Made by a program: the position numbers and the translations under genes. 64,000 nucleotides of DNA from an uncultured Selenomonadales bacterium (GTDB lineage: Bacteria > Bacillota > Negativicutes > Selenomonadales > Selenomonadaceae): positions 1 to 64,000 of the forward strand of contig CAMZHX010000006.1 in NCBI GenBank assembly GCA_947307055.1, read 5' to 3'. A model generated the notes under the pieces. The model worked only from the letters and a program-made list of their open reading frames with translations. It made no database searches and was not told where the DNA came from. This document shows positions 28,406 through 36,276 of the stretch, in pieces (position 1 is the first letter of the stretch; every line of letters starts with the position of its first letter).

Positions 28406-29224
28406 ATGGGGAATGAACTTTTGACATGGACGCGCCACATTTTGAAGAAATTCAAATTGCGAGCGGTCAAAGGCTTGGGACAAAATTTTTTAATCGACGC
28501 GGGCGCAGTACGCAGGATAGTTGAGGCGGCGGAAGTCGGTTCGGGCGACGAAGTTTTAGAAATCGGCGCGGGCATAGGGACTTTGACGCAGGAGCTACTC
28601 GAAACGGGCGCGAAAGTTACGGCGGTTGAGGTCGATAAAAAATTGCCTGCGGTACTCAAAGAGACGCTCGCGGGCTACGGAAATTTCAGACTGATTGAGG
28701 GCGACGTATTAAAAATAAATTTAGCGGAGCTCATGCCGCGAAAGTTCAAAGTCGTAGCGAATCTGCCCTACTACATCACGACGCAAATTTTATTGACATT
28801 GCTTGAAAAAAATTTGCCGGTGACAAAAATCGTAACGATGGTACAGCGTGAAGTCGCCGAGCGAATGACGGCCGCGCCAGGCTCGAAAATTTACGGGGCG
28901 TTATCGGTGGCGGTGCAATTTCGTTCGGAGCCGCGAGTAGCCTTTGAAGTGCCGCCCGAAAATTTTTTACCGCCGCCCGAAGTTACAAGCGCGGTTGTAG
29001 TGTGCGACGTGCGCAAGCCGTCCTTTGAGGTCGACGAGGAATTTTTTACTAGGGTAGTGCGAGCGGCATTTGCACAGCGGCGGAAAACTTTGCTAAATTC
29101 GTTGACGGGCGCGGGTTTCGACAAGGAAAAGATTTTAGCGTCGGGCATTGACAGCAAGCGGCGCGCCGAAACTTTAAGCTTGGAGGAGTTCGCGAGGCTA
29201 TCGAATTTTTTGCAGGGGAGGTGA
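28406..29224 (+). CDS. rsmA: 16S rRNA adenine dimethyltransferase RsmA/KsgA
   Basis: RsmA dimethylates A1518 and A1519 in helix 45 of 16S rRNA late in 30S assembly, using S-adenosylmethionine. The N-terminus has LRAVKGLGQNFLID, then VLEIGAGIGTLTQELL (SAM site), VEVDKKL, and the catalytic NLPYYIT (target-adenine pocket). The C-terminal small domain includes FAQRRKTLLNSL. ATG 28406 is preferred over the in-frame TTG at 28391, because GGGAG lies eight bases before it. Length about 272 residues is typical. The next gene follows after four bases. Confidence 0.96.
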   Translation: MGNELLTWTRHILKKFKLRAVKGLGQNFLIDAGAVRRIVEAAEVGSGDEVLEIGAGIGTLTQELLETGAKVTAVEVDKKLPAVLKETLAGYGNFRLIEGDVLKINLAELMPRKFKVVANLPYYITTQILLTLLEKNLPVTKIVTMVQREVAERMTAAPGSKIYGALSVAVQFRSEPRVAFEVPPENFLPPPEVTSAVVVCDVRKPSFEVDEEFFTRVVRAAFAQRRKTLLNSLTGAGFDKEKILASGIDSKRRAETLSLEEFARLSNFLQGR

Positions 29225-29228
29225 TAAT

Positions 29229-30983
29229 TTGGACGACAAAAAGATATTTGAGTCGGAGGCGTGCGGAGTTTTTGAACTTGTCGGTGCGGAGGTTCAAGCG
29301 GAAGAGATTTTGACGGCGGGCAATTCTTTTTTCGACAGGAATTATTTTGGGACGCGAATTTTGATACTTGCGCCGCACCCCGACGACGAAATTAACGTTG
29401 CGGGGAATATGATTTTGAATTTAACGGCGGCGAAGGCGGAAATTTTCGTTGCCTACTCGACTAACGGCGATTTTGAAATTTCTGCCGATATTCGCGCTCA
29501 AGAGGCAATAAATTCGCTCAAAATTCTGGGTGTTCCGTCGGAAAAAATCATTTTTCTTGGCTACGGCGATACTTTTAACGGAAAAGGCAATCCGCATATT
29601 TTTTCGGCAGAAAATCCTACAACTTCGCCTGCAGGTCACAAAAAGACTTATGCTCCTAAAAATTTCGTTGATTATTCCAAAAAAACTTTCGGGAAACACA
29701 GTTTTTATACCAGAAAAAGTTTTAAACGTGACTTGAAAAGCTTAATTTTGGAACTTCGAGCGAATATTATTTTCTGCGTCGACTTTGATTCACATGCCGA
29801 CCACAGGACACTTTCCGTGCTTTTCGAGGAGGTTTTAGGCGAAATTTTATCCGAAAACAGCAATTATCACCCTGAAGTTTATAAAAAATTCGCTTATTCG
29901 ACTGCTTTTACTGCCGCGCCCGATTTTTACGCGACAAATTTACGCGCAACGCCCAAACCTAAACTCGGCGAGACTGATACTTACGATTTTGATTTTATAG
30001 ACCGTGCAAATTATGTTTGGGAAAATCGAGTAAGATTTCCCGTAGCTGAAGTTTGCCGACAAACTATTTTGAAAGATAATCCGCTTGCAGAGGCGATTTT
30101 TGCTCATAAATCTCAAAAAAATGAGTGGAATGCGCTAAGAATTTTAAATTCCGACGAAGTTTTTTTCGAGCGACGTACTGACAACCAAACTTTTTCCGCA
30201 AAAATTACTGCAACTTCCGGCGATGCCTCTAAAGTTTGCGATTTTAAAATTATCGATACTCAAAATGTCGATATTTGTCCTCCACAGATTGAAAATGATT
30301 TATGGCAACCTGCCGCCTATGATTTGCAGAAAAAATTATTTTTCGAGTGGAATGAGCCTATTCAAGTTCAAAAAATCGTTATTTACGGCAATCCGCTTGA
30401 TGATTTTACCGAAAAAATTTCTCTCAAATTCGTTTTTGATAAGCCGACCGTTAATTTCGAGGATTTTAAAATTTTTGACGTTGAAATTCCTGCTCGTGGG
30501 TGTCCTTTTATACTCAATACCGAAAAATTTTACGTAAAACGCGCCGAAATTACCGCCATAAATCCCAAAAATAATTTCGGACTTGCTGAAGTTGAATTCT
30601 TCGCAAACGTCGAGCCGCTTAGGAAAATTCCGCCTTTTATCAAAATCACTTCCAAAGATAATTTTATTTATCGATACGTCGTACCTTACGAAATAGATAA
30701 AATTTCGCTTGGAATTTATCGTTTTCACGTCGAAAATCCCGTAAAAATCACCGCAACCGCCCACGATGAGACGATTTTATCCGAAATTCTCAACGATGAC
30801 GAACTGATTTTAAATTTCGGCAAGGAAAATGAAATTGTCGTTACAGCTGAAGTTTTAGGCGATTTAAGCATTTATGACCGCATAATTATTCGCAGAGTCG
30901 GCGATTTTGCCCAGATTCAATTAAAAATTTGGCAATGGTTGGATAAATTGCGCGTGCATAAAATTAGGAAAATGGACAGGTAA
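29229..30983 (+). CDS. PIG-L/LmbE-family deacetylase with long C-terminal extension
   Basis: A 584-residue protein with a TTG start after an AGGTGAT site. Residues about 35-260 form a PIG-L domain: ILAPHPDDEIN (zinc and catalytic Asp), STNGDF, EAINSLKILGV, and FVDFDSHADH with the third zinc His. The family removes acetyl groups from N-acetylglucosamine-containing molecules. About 300 further residues are mostly beta-strand and do not match a family I recognise; they may bind carbohydrate. The gene is much richer in A+T than rsmA, with frequent TTT, ATT and AAA codons. It is followed closely by the YrbL-like kinase gene. Confidence 0.85.
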   Translation: MDDKKIFESEACGVFELVGAEVQAEEILTAGNSFFDRNYFGTRILILAPHPDDEINVAGNMILNLTAAKAEIFVAYSTNGDFEISADIRAQEAINSLKILGVPSEKIIFLGYGDTFNGKGNPHIFSAENPTTSPAGHKKTYAPKNFVDYSKKTFGKHSFYTRKSFKRDLKSLILELRANIIFCVDFDSHADHRTLSVLFEEVLGEILSENSNYHPEVYKKFAYSTAFTAAPDFYATNLRATPKPKLGETDTYDFDFIDRANYVWENRVRFPVAEVCRQTILKDNPLAEAIFAHKSQKNEWNALRILNSDEVFFERRTDNQTFSAKITATSGDASKVCDFKIIDTQNVDICPPQIENDLWQPAAYDLQKKLFFEWNEPIQVQKIVIYGNPLDDFTEKISLKFVFDKPTVNFEDFKIFDVEIPARGCPFILNTEKFYVKRAEITAINPKNNFGLAEVEFFANVEPLRKIPPFIKITSKDNFIYRYVVPYEIDKISLGIYRFHVENPVKITATAHDETILSEILNDDELILNFGKENEIVVTAEVLGDLSIYDRIIIRRVGDFAQIQLKIWQWLDKLRVHKIRKMDR

Positions 30984-30989
30984 AAAATT

Positions 30990-31601
30990 ATGAGCATTTT
31001 AGAAATAAAAAAAGAACTTTTTATCGGCGCGGGCGGGCATAATGCGACTTATATTCACCCGATTGACAAGACTAAATGCATTAAAATTCCTCACGACCCC
31101 AATGACGGCGACGTAAAAAAGGAAATGCGTTATCGCAAAATGTGCGCAAAAAAATTGGCAAAATCTCGACTTGTCACCGAATTTTTCGGCACTATCGAGA
31201 CAAATTTAGGGCTAGGCTATGTTTTTGAACGCGTTTTAGATTATAACGGGCAAACAAGTAAAGATTTAAGAGATTTTTTGCCCAAAAATAAGCCCGATAC
31301 TCAAACGTTGCAACGAATTTGGACGGTATTGTTAAATTTTAAATCCGATTTCCTGCGCGAAAATATTGCTATCGTCGATACCGATATTACAAATTTTATG
31401 GTTCAAGAATCTACAAAAGGTTCATTTCGCGTCAGAATTGTTGATAATATCGGCACTCCGGTGCTAATTCCGCTCGTTTATTGGTTCGATTTCGCCGCCG
31501 CTTGGAAAGCTAAACGTTATTGGAATAAAATTGTCGATTGGTTGGCGCAAAATTATCCCGAAATAATTCCGCCAGAATTAGTCGCTCAACTCAAGAATTA
31601 A
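30990..31601 (+). CDS. YrbL-family protein (kinase-like)
   Basis: A 203-residue protein of the YrbL (PhoP-regulatory-network) family. The opening LFIGAGGHNATYIHPIDKTKCIKIPH resembles the glycine-rich loop and lysine of the kinase fold. VDTDITNFMV looks like the catalytic DxxxxN stretch, and RIVDNIGTP holds a DN metal-site-like motif. Related folds phosphorylate sugars in LPS cores, but the role of YrbL itself is not established. It follows the PIG-L gene by six bases, and both are A+T rich, so they probably act together on a glycan. Confidence 0.8.
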   Translation: MSILEIKKELFIGAGGHNATYIHPIDKTKCIKIPHDPNDGDVKKEMRYRKMCAKKLAKSRLVTEFFGTIETNLGLGYVFERVLDYNGQTSKDLRDFLPKNKPDTQTLQRIWTVLLNFKSDFLRENIAIVDTDITNFMVQESTKGSFRVRIVDNIGTPVLIPLVYWFDFAAAWKAKRYWNKIVDWLAQNYPEIIPPELVAQLKN

Positions 31602-31621
31602 AGTAAAGGAGAGGATAATTT

Positions 31622-31858
31622 ATGGCAATTTCGGGCGCAGTAATTAAAATTAAAACCGATATGGAAGAAAAAATCACTCAAGAATTGGAAAAAATATCCG
31701 GAATAACTTTGGAAGGAAAAAGTCCGACTGGCGAATTGATTTTGCTAATTGAGGCGGAAAATCTCGGCGCATTGCATAAAAAATGTACGCAAGCAGAGAA
31801 AATCAGCGGCGTTTTAGGAATTTTTCCCGCTTACGTGACGACACAGGACGAGCAATAA
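31622..31858 (+). CDS. napD: NapD chaperone
   Basis: A 78-residue member of the NapD family, the cytoplasmic chaperone that binds the Tat signal of NapA during cofactor insertion. The beginning (AISGAVIKIKTDMEEKITQEL) and the GVLGIFPAYVTTQD ending fit the family's ferredoxin-like fold. It starts 20 bases after the YrbL-like gene with AAAGGAGAGG upstream. Unusually it lies on the strand opposite to the other nap genes and converges on napA across a shared terminator. Confidence 0.82.
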   Translation: MAISGAVIKIKTDMEEKITQELEKISGITLEGKSPTGELILLIEAENLGALHKKCTQAEKISGVLGIFPAYVTTQDEQ

Positions 31859-31861
31859 AAA

Positions 31862-31898
31862 AGGACTGCAGGTTATTCGCTTGCAGTCCTAAATTTTT
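31862..31898. terminator. Bidirectional terminator between napD and napA
   Basis: A nine-pair stem AGGACTGCA / TGCAGTCCT with an 11-base loop. T-rich tails appear on both strands (AAATTTTT to the right, and TTTTTT on the minus strand to the left). Confidence 0.8.
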
Positions 31899-34155
31899 AA
31901 GCTTTAGCGATTTTGACGGCGCAAACTTTATATTCGGGTTGCTTGGAGCCAGGATCGAAGGCGTCGAGCAAAACGAAATTTATCATTCGCTCCATAACTT
32001 GATCATGGAACGGAACGTAAAGCAAACCTTGACGAGGTTGCCCGCGCCCGTTGATTTTGGCTTTAAGTTTGCAGGTGGCGCGGCGCGAAGTCACATCAAC
32101 TAAATCGCCGTCCGCAATGCCAAATTTCGCGGCGTCGTCGGGGTGAATCTCAACGTACATTTCGGGAACCGCCGCTTTCAACTCCTTGACATTGAAAGTC
32201 ATCGTGCCCGTGTGCCAATGCTCCAAAATTCTGCCCGTCGTCAAAAAGAACGGATATTCCGCGTCGGGCATCTCTTGCGCGTCCTGTTGCGGTCTTGCAA
32301 AGATAATTGCACGTCCGGAAGGCTTGCCGTAAAATTTAATGCCTTCGCCCGCTTTGACGTAGGGGTCGTAGCCCTCAGCGTAGCGAATGTAAGTTTCGGG
32401 CGAATTGTCATCAGGAACTGGCCATGTAAAGCCGTGACCCTCGCGCAGTCGCTTATACGACGCCAACATCATCGCCGTGCCCTTCTGACATTCCTGATAC
32501 TCCTTCCAAACCTCTTCGGGCGTGTTGAACGGCACAAGCTTTTCATAGCCCATGCGCTTTGCAAATTCGATAATCGCCCATAAATCCGGCTTCGCCTCGC
32601 CTGGAGGATTTATCGCCTGCGCAATGTGTTGAGTGCGCCGCTCGCCGTTGCCGTAGACGCCTTCCTTTTCCATCCACAACGCCGCTGGTAAAACTACGTC
32701 GGCAAGTTCTGAAGTTCGCGTCGGGTGATAGGCTTCGGACACGACCAAGAAAGTTTTCTCCATGCCCGGCCGATAGTAATTCAAATTCGGCAGCGATTGT
32801 CCCGGATTGGTCGTCATCACCCATAAGCATTTCAAATCGCCCGTGACCGCCGCCTTAAACATTTCCAACGTATGATAGCCAGGTTTCGCCGGTAAACTCT
32901 CGACGCCCCAAAGCTTTGCGAGCTTTTCGCGGTGTTTTTCGTTGGCAACCATATGATGCGCGGGCAGTAAGTGCGATAGACCGCCCGTCTCGCGAACAGA
33001 TCCGCAAGCACTCGGCTGACCCGTCAAGGAAAATGGCGTGTTGCCTGGACGACAAATTTTCCCCGTTAACAAGTGCAGGTTGTGAACCAAATTATTCACC
33101 CAAACGCCGCGCGTCCTCTGATTCAAGCCCATGCACCACATCGACATAGTATTTCTATCGGGCGCGGAAAATAATCTTGCAACTTCGCGAATCGTCGCGG
33201 CAGGAATCCCGCAAGCGTCTGCAACCTTTTCGGGCGTGTAGTCCTGCAGAAACGCTTTGAACTGCTCGTAAGTCAATTTCTCGTCCGTGCCCTTGACAAA
33301 TTCGGTGTGCTCGGCGATAAATTTTTCGTCGGTGCGCTTCTCCTCAATAATCGTATAAGCCATTGCGTTCATCAATGCCAAATCGCGGCTCGGCACAAAA
33401 GGCAGATGATAATCGGCAATGTCGCAAGTGCGAGTTTTGCGCGGGTCGGCGACGATAATTTTGACGTTCGGATTTGAATTTTTCCTGTCGATTAGCCGCG
33501 AGAATAAAACGGGGTGCGCCTCCGCCATATTCGAGCCGATTAGGAAAAACGTGTCGGCGGCCTCAATGTCGGCATAAGTTCCCATAGGCTCATCTTCGCC
33601 GAAAGTCGTAATGTAGCCCGCGACCGCGCTCGCCATACAAGTTCGCGGGTTGCCGTCGATATTGTTCGTGCCAATGCCCGCCCGCATAATTTTTTGCATA
33701 ACGTAAGTCTCTTCAGCAAGCGTCTGTCCTGAACCGTAGAAGCCGACCGAATCGGGGCCATATTGCTCGATAGCCTCTTTGTATTTGCTGACGATTAAAT
33801 CAAGGGCTTCGTCCCAAGTCGCTTGAACAAATTCGCCGTCCTTCTTTATGAGCGGGTGTAAAACTCGGTCGGGCGTGTCGATGATTTTAGCCAGAAGAAT
33901 TCCTTTGACGCATAAACGCCCGCGATTGACAGGACAATCGGGGTCGCCCTTGACCGCGACGATTTTATTGCCCTTGACGCCCGCCAAAACTCCGCAGCCC
34001 GTCCCGCAATATCTGCAGACGCCCTTAACCCATTTTTCAGCCTCGACTTGGTCGACGGGACCTTGTTGGGTGTCGCGCTTTGGAGAACAGCCCGCAGTCA
34101 GCATAGCCGCCGCCACCGCTATTGATTTTAAAAAGTCGCGCCTTGAAAATTTCAT
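31897..34155 (-). CDS. napA: Periplasmic nitrate reductase catalytic subunit
   Basis: A molybdopterin enzyme reducing nitrate to nitrite in the periplasm. ATG 34155 has GGAGGG six bases upstream. The Tat signal MKFSRRDFLK is followed by a hydrophobic stretch ending TAGC, which may be a lipobox. Near residue 50 the 4Fe-4S site reads CRYCGTGC...CPVNRGRLCVKG. The molybdenum-ligand cysteine lies in PRTCMASAVAGY. The C-terminal molydop-binding domain contains the LTTGRILEHWHTGTM sequence typical of NapA. 752 residues is close to the small NapA types. It is the last gene of napGHC-A and needs NapD for maturation. Confidence 0.92.
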   Translation of the reverse strand: MKFSRRDFLKSIAVAAAMLTAGCSPKRDTQQGPVDQVEAEKWVKGVCRYCGTGCGVLAGVKGNKIVAVKGDPDCPVNRGRLCVKGILLAKIIDTPDRVLHPLIKKDGEFVQATWDEALDLIVSKYKEAIEQYGPDSVGFYGSGQTLAEETYVMQKIMRAGIGTNNIDGNPRTCMASAVAGYITTFGEDEPMGTYADIEAADTFFLIGSNMAEAHPVLFSRLIDRKNSNPNVKIIVADPRKTRTCDIADYHLPFVPSRDLALMNAMAYTIIEEKRTDEKFIAEHTEFVKGTDEKLTYEQFKAFLQDYTPEKVADACGIPAATIREVARLFSAPDRNTMSMWCMGLNQRTRGVWVNNLVHNLHLLTGKICRPGNTPFSLTGQPSACGSVRETGGLSHLLPAHHMVANEKHREKLAKLWGVESLPAKPGYHTLEMFKAAVTGDLKCLWVMTTNPGQSLPNLNYYRPGMEKTFLVVSEAYHPTRTSELADVVLPAALWMEKEGVYGNGERRTQHIAQAINPPGEAKPDLWAIIEFAKRMGYEKLVPFNTPEEVWKEYQECQKGTAMMLASYKRLREGHGFTWPVPDDNSPETYIRYAEGYDPYVKAGEGIKFYGKPSGRAIIFARPQQDAQEMPDAEYPFFLTTGRILEHWHTGTMTFNVKELKAAVPEMYVEIHPDDAAKFGIADGDLVDVTSRRATCKLKAKINGRGQPRQGLLYVPFHDQVMERMINFVLLDAFDPGSKQPEYKVCAVKIAKA

Positions 34156-34156
34156 T

Positions 34157-34696
34157 TTAATCCCTCCTGACAAGCGAGCTCATCGCGTCTAAGTGGCAAG
34201 TATAGCAACGGTCGCGGCTCGGCAAAACTTTATTTTTCATGTCGTCGTGAACAATCCCGCTGTGACAGCTTACGCAATTCATGCCCTCTTGAAAATGTCG
34301 CTCGGTGTGCGGGTCTTTACGTGAAAGCGCAAGTTCGCGTTCCTTAATCTTGTCTTGGTGGCAGACGTAGCAATTAACCTCGTTGGTGTTCTGCAACTTA
34401 ATCGGGTCGGGGATATTGCCGCTGACGTGGATAATAAGTTCCTTAGTGCCCTTCCATTTGCTCTCAATAGTTCCTTGCAAACCGGGCTTTTCGTGACAAT
34501 CGGCGCATTCAACAACTTTATGATTGGAATTCTGCCACGTTTTATACATAGGATCCATTTCGTGGCAAGTCGTTCCGCAAAACGACGTTTGATTAGTCGC
34601 CTCAATGACGCCGTAAGAAATCGCGAACAGACCTATGCAAGCGAAGCCCGCCGCCGCGATTTGTTTCAAGTTAAATTTTCTATCGAACAATCCCAT
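34157..34696 (-). CDS. napC: NapC/NirT-family multihaem quinol dehydrogenase
   Basis: A 179-residue membrane-anchored c-type cytochrome that takes electrons from menaquinol. One N-terminal helix (about 11-31) is followed by five candidate haem sites: Cys40-GTT-Cys44-His45 (CX3CH, followed by EM as in NapC haem 1), CADCH (64-68), CYVCH (109-113), CVSCH (141-145) and CYTCH (164-168). The first four align with the tetrahaem NapC/NrfH pattern; the fifth is extra and close to the C-terminus. The start is preceded by AAAGAGGTG. It lies one base from napA. It could also be called NrfH-like, but the context is nitrate reduction. Confidence 0.88.
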   Translation of the reverse strand: MGLFDRKFNLKQIAAAGFACIGLFAISYGVIEATNQTSFCGTTCHEMDPMYKTWQNSNHKVVECADCHEKPGLQGTIESKWKGTKELIIHVSGNIPDPIKLQNTNEVNCYVCHQDKIKERELALSRKDPHTERHFQEGMNCVSCHSGIVHDDMKNKVLPSRDRCYTCHLDAMSSLVRRD

Positions 34697-34702
34697 TTCA
34701 AT

Positions 34703-35446
34703 TCACCTCTTTAAACCGTTAAAAGTATAGCTCAAGGCTTTTTTCGGACAAGCGTCGACGCAATCGCCGCAATTTGTACAAGTGCAAGCGTCCGCGAAAG
34801 AATTTTTAAGCGGCGACGTTCCCATTGAGCAGACTTTTTCGCAACGCCCGCAGTTAATGCAATTATCTTTGTCGACCTTGATAGCGAGCCGCCGTTTAGC
34901 TCCCAATAAACCGTAAATCGCGCCGAGCGGGCAAAGTGTTCTGCACCAAATCTTTTGTCCCCATATGAACGCCGCTCCGATTACCATTGCAAACAAAATG
35001 ATTTCTACTCCGACGCCGAAAATTAAAACTCGCATGAGCGCGAAGACCGGCGACGCGACGTTGAAGACCGGCACGGCTAAAATCGCTGATAAAATTAGTA
35101 CGATTGCCAGTGCGACTGCCGGAAGTAATTTTGTCTGCAAAGTTTTCTTTTTCTTGAGCGGAATGAGTTCTAGCAGGAAATTTAGCGGGCAAATGTAACT
35201 GCAGAAAATTCTTCCGAGCAAAATCGCGGCGATTGTCAGCGGCAACGCGGAAATTATTAGCGGCGTCCAAATTGTTTTGCTCGCCAAAGTTATTTCAAGC
35301 GTCGTGAGCGGGTCAGTTAAATCGACGCCGACAAGTTCCGCCGAAATGTACGTTCCATACCAAATTAAATCCGTGAACCAAATCGGCAGGAGCAAAATTA
35401 TCAGCGCGGCTATCTGAATCAGCTTTCGTAACCATTTTATTTTCAT
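34703..35446 (-). CDS. napH: NapH ferredoxin-type membrane protein
   Basis: NapH works with NapG to move electrons from menaquinol toward the periplasmic reductase. The 247 residues have about four membrane helices. The CX3CP motifs of the family occur on both sides of the membrane core (FCSYICP and WCRTLCP). Two C-terminal 4Fe-4S sites are CINCGRCEKVC and CTCTNCGDCVDACP. The start overlaps the end of napG by four bases, and napC follows after six bases, so translation is coupled along the operon. Confidence 0.92.
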   Translation of the reverse strand: MKIKWLRKLIQIAALIILLLPIWFTDLIWYGTYISAELVGVDLTDPLTTLEITLASKTIWTPLIISALPLTIAAILLGRIFCSYICPLNFLLELIPLKKKKTLQTKLLPAVALAIVLILSAILAVPVFNVASPVFALMRVLIFGVGVEIILFAMVIGAAFIWGQKIWCRTLCPLGAIYGLLGAKRRLAIKVDKDNCINCGRCEKVCSMGTSPLKNSFADACTCTNCGDCVDACPKKALSYTFNGLKR

Positions 35447-35994
35447 TCTTCGCCCCCTCTCGGTCTTACATGAATTGCTTTTTTTGGGCTAGCAATGCAA
35501 ACGTATTCGCACATGCCGCAACCCGTACAAAAATCTTTGTTGACGGTCGGATATTTATTTTTCTCCAGCCAAATCGCCTTGTTATACTGCGGGCAACTGG
35601 TGTGACAGACGCGGCAGTCATGTTCTTGACGCGCAAGGCATAAACTCGTATCAATTTCTGCCAAACCCATGCGCACTTCCGATTTCTTGACGGGCTTAAG
35701 GGCACCTGTCGCGCAGACGTGAGCGCATTTCATGCAGAGATTGCAAGCCGCCTCGACGGGAACAATATATGGCGTGCCGATTGCCAACCCCTTTTCGCCG
35801 TGAGCAATTTTTATGCAACCAGTCGGACAAACTTCAGCGCACTTACCACAACGCGCACAAGTCGCTAAAAATTCTTCTTCCGAGACGGCTCCGGGCGGTC
35901 GAAGTAATTTTTCAGCCTCGCCCTTGCCCGCGCCGAAGAGTAATCCCAATATCCCGCCGCCAAACATCGTTTTTACAAAAGTCCTCCTCTCCAT
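35443..35994 (-). CDS. napG: NapG ferredoxin-type protein
   Basis: First gene of the nap operon. A 183-residue Fe-S protein with an N-terminal twin-arginine signal (ERRTFVKTM plus a Gly/Leu-rich core). Four Cys clusters for 4Fe-4S centres: CARCGKCAEVCP, CNLCMKCAHVC, CRVCHTSCP and CTGCGMCEYVC. NapG is the periplasmic partner of NapH. The ATG has a GGAGAGG-rich leader. The pairing napGH without napB or napF resembles nap clusters of anaerobic Firmicutes and Epsilonproteobacteria that use menaquinol. Confidence 0.92.
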   Translation of the reverse strand: MERRTFVKTMFGGGILGLLFGAGKGEAEKLLRPPGAVSEEEFLATCARCGKCAEVCPTGCIKIAHGEKGLAIGTPYIVPVEAACNLCMKCAHVCATGALKPVKKSEVRMGLAEIDTSLCLARQEHDCRVCHTSCPQYNKAIWLEKNKYPTVNKDFCTGCGMCEYVCIASPKKAIHVRPRGGEE

Positions 35995-36033
35995 GTCCTA
36001 ACCCCCTGTGACTTTAAACACTATTCCAATTTT

Positions 36034-36061
36034 ATAATCAGATAAAATTTTGATTTGTCAA
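36034..36061 (-). promoter_or_regulatory. Candidate promoter of the nap operon
   Basis: On the minus strand, TTGACA (36056-36061) precedes GATTAT (36034-36039) by 16 bases, or TATAAA by 19. The -35 is part of the partial palindrome TTGACAAATCAA. It lies about 40-65 bases before napG. Moderate support only. Confidence 0.4.
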
Positions 36062-36092
36062 GTGCCTGTGCAACATGCGCCGAAAAATTTTT

Positions 36093-36110
36093 GTTCGATA
36101 TAATATGAAC
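36093..36110. promoter_or_regulatory. GTTC-N10-GAAC inverted repeat around a TATAAT
   Basis: GTTC GATATAATAT GAAC lies in the 282-base divergent gap between napG and the esterase gene. A plus-strand TATAAT is at its centre. It could be an operator over a promoter. The rest of this gap holds no gene that I can support. Confidence 0.3.
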
Positions 36111-36276
36111 TTGGAGCAGAACAAATTTATTTCCTTGCGTACGGTTTCCATGCTCAACAAATCCTTTCATTGCACAAGGATTATAAAATAATTTTCTGCA
36201 ATCGCCAAGGTTATCTTGCGACTTCGGCATTTTTGGTTTAAACTTTGTCTAAAAATTTCAGCAAGGGTGATTCGAT

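Noticed and set aside
36050-36061. An FNR box before napG (TTGACAAATCAA on the minus strand)
   Set aside because: The halves are separated by two bases, where FNR needs four. It is only a partial palindrome.
36021-36230. A 69-codon minus-strand frame in the napG/esterase gap
   Set aside because: No ribosome binding site, mixed composition, and it overlaps the candidate nap promoter.
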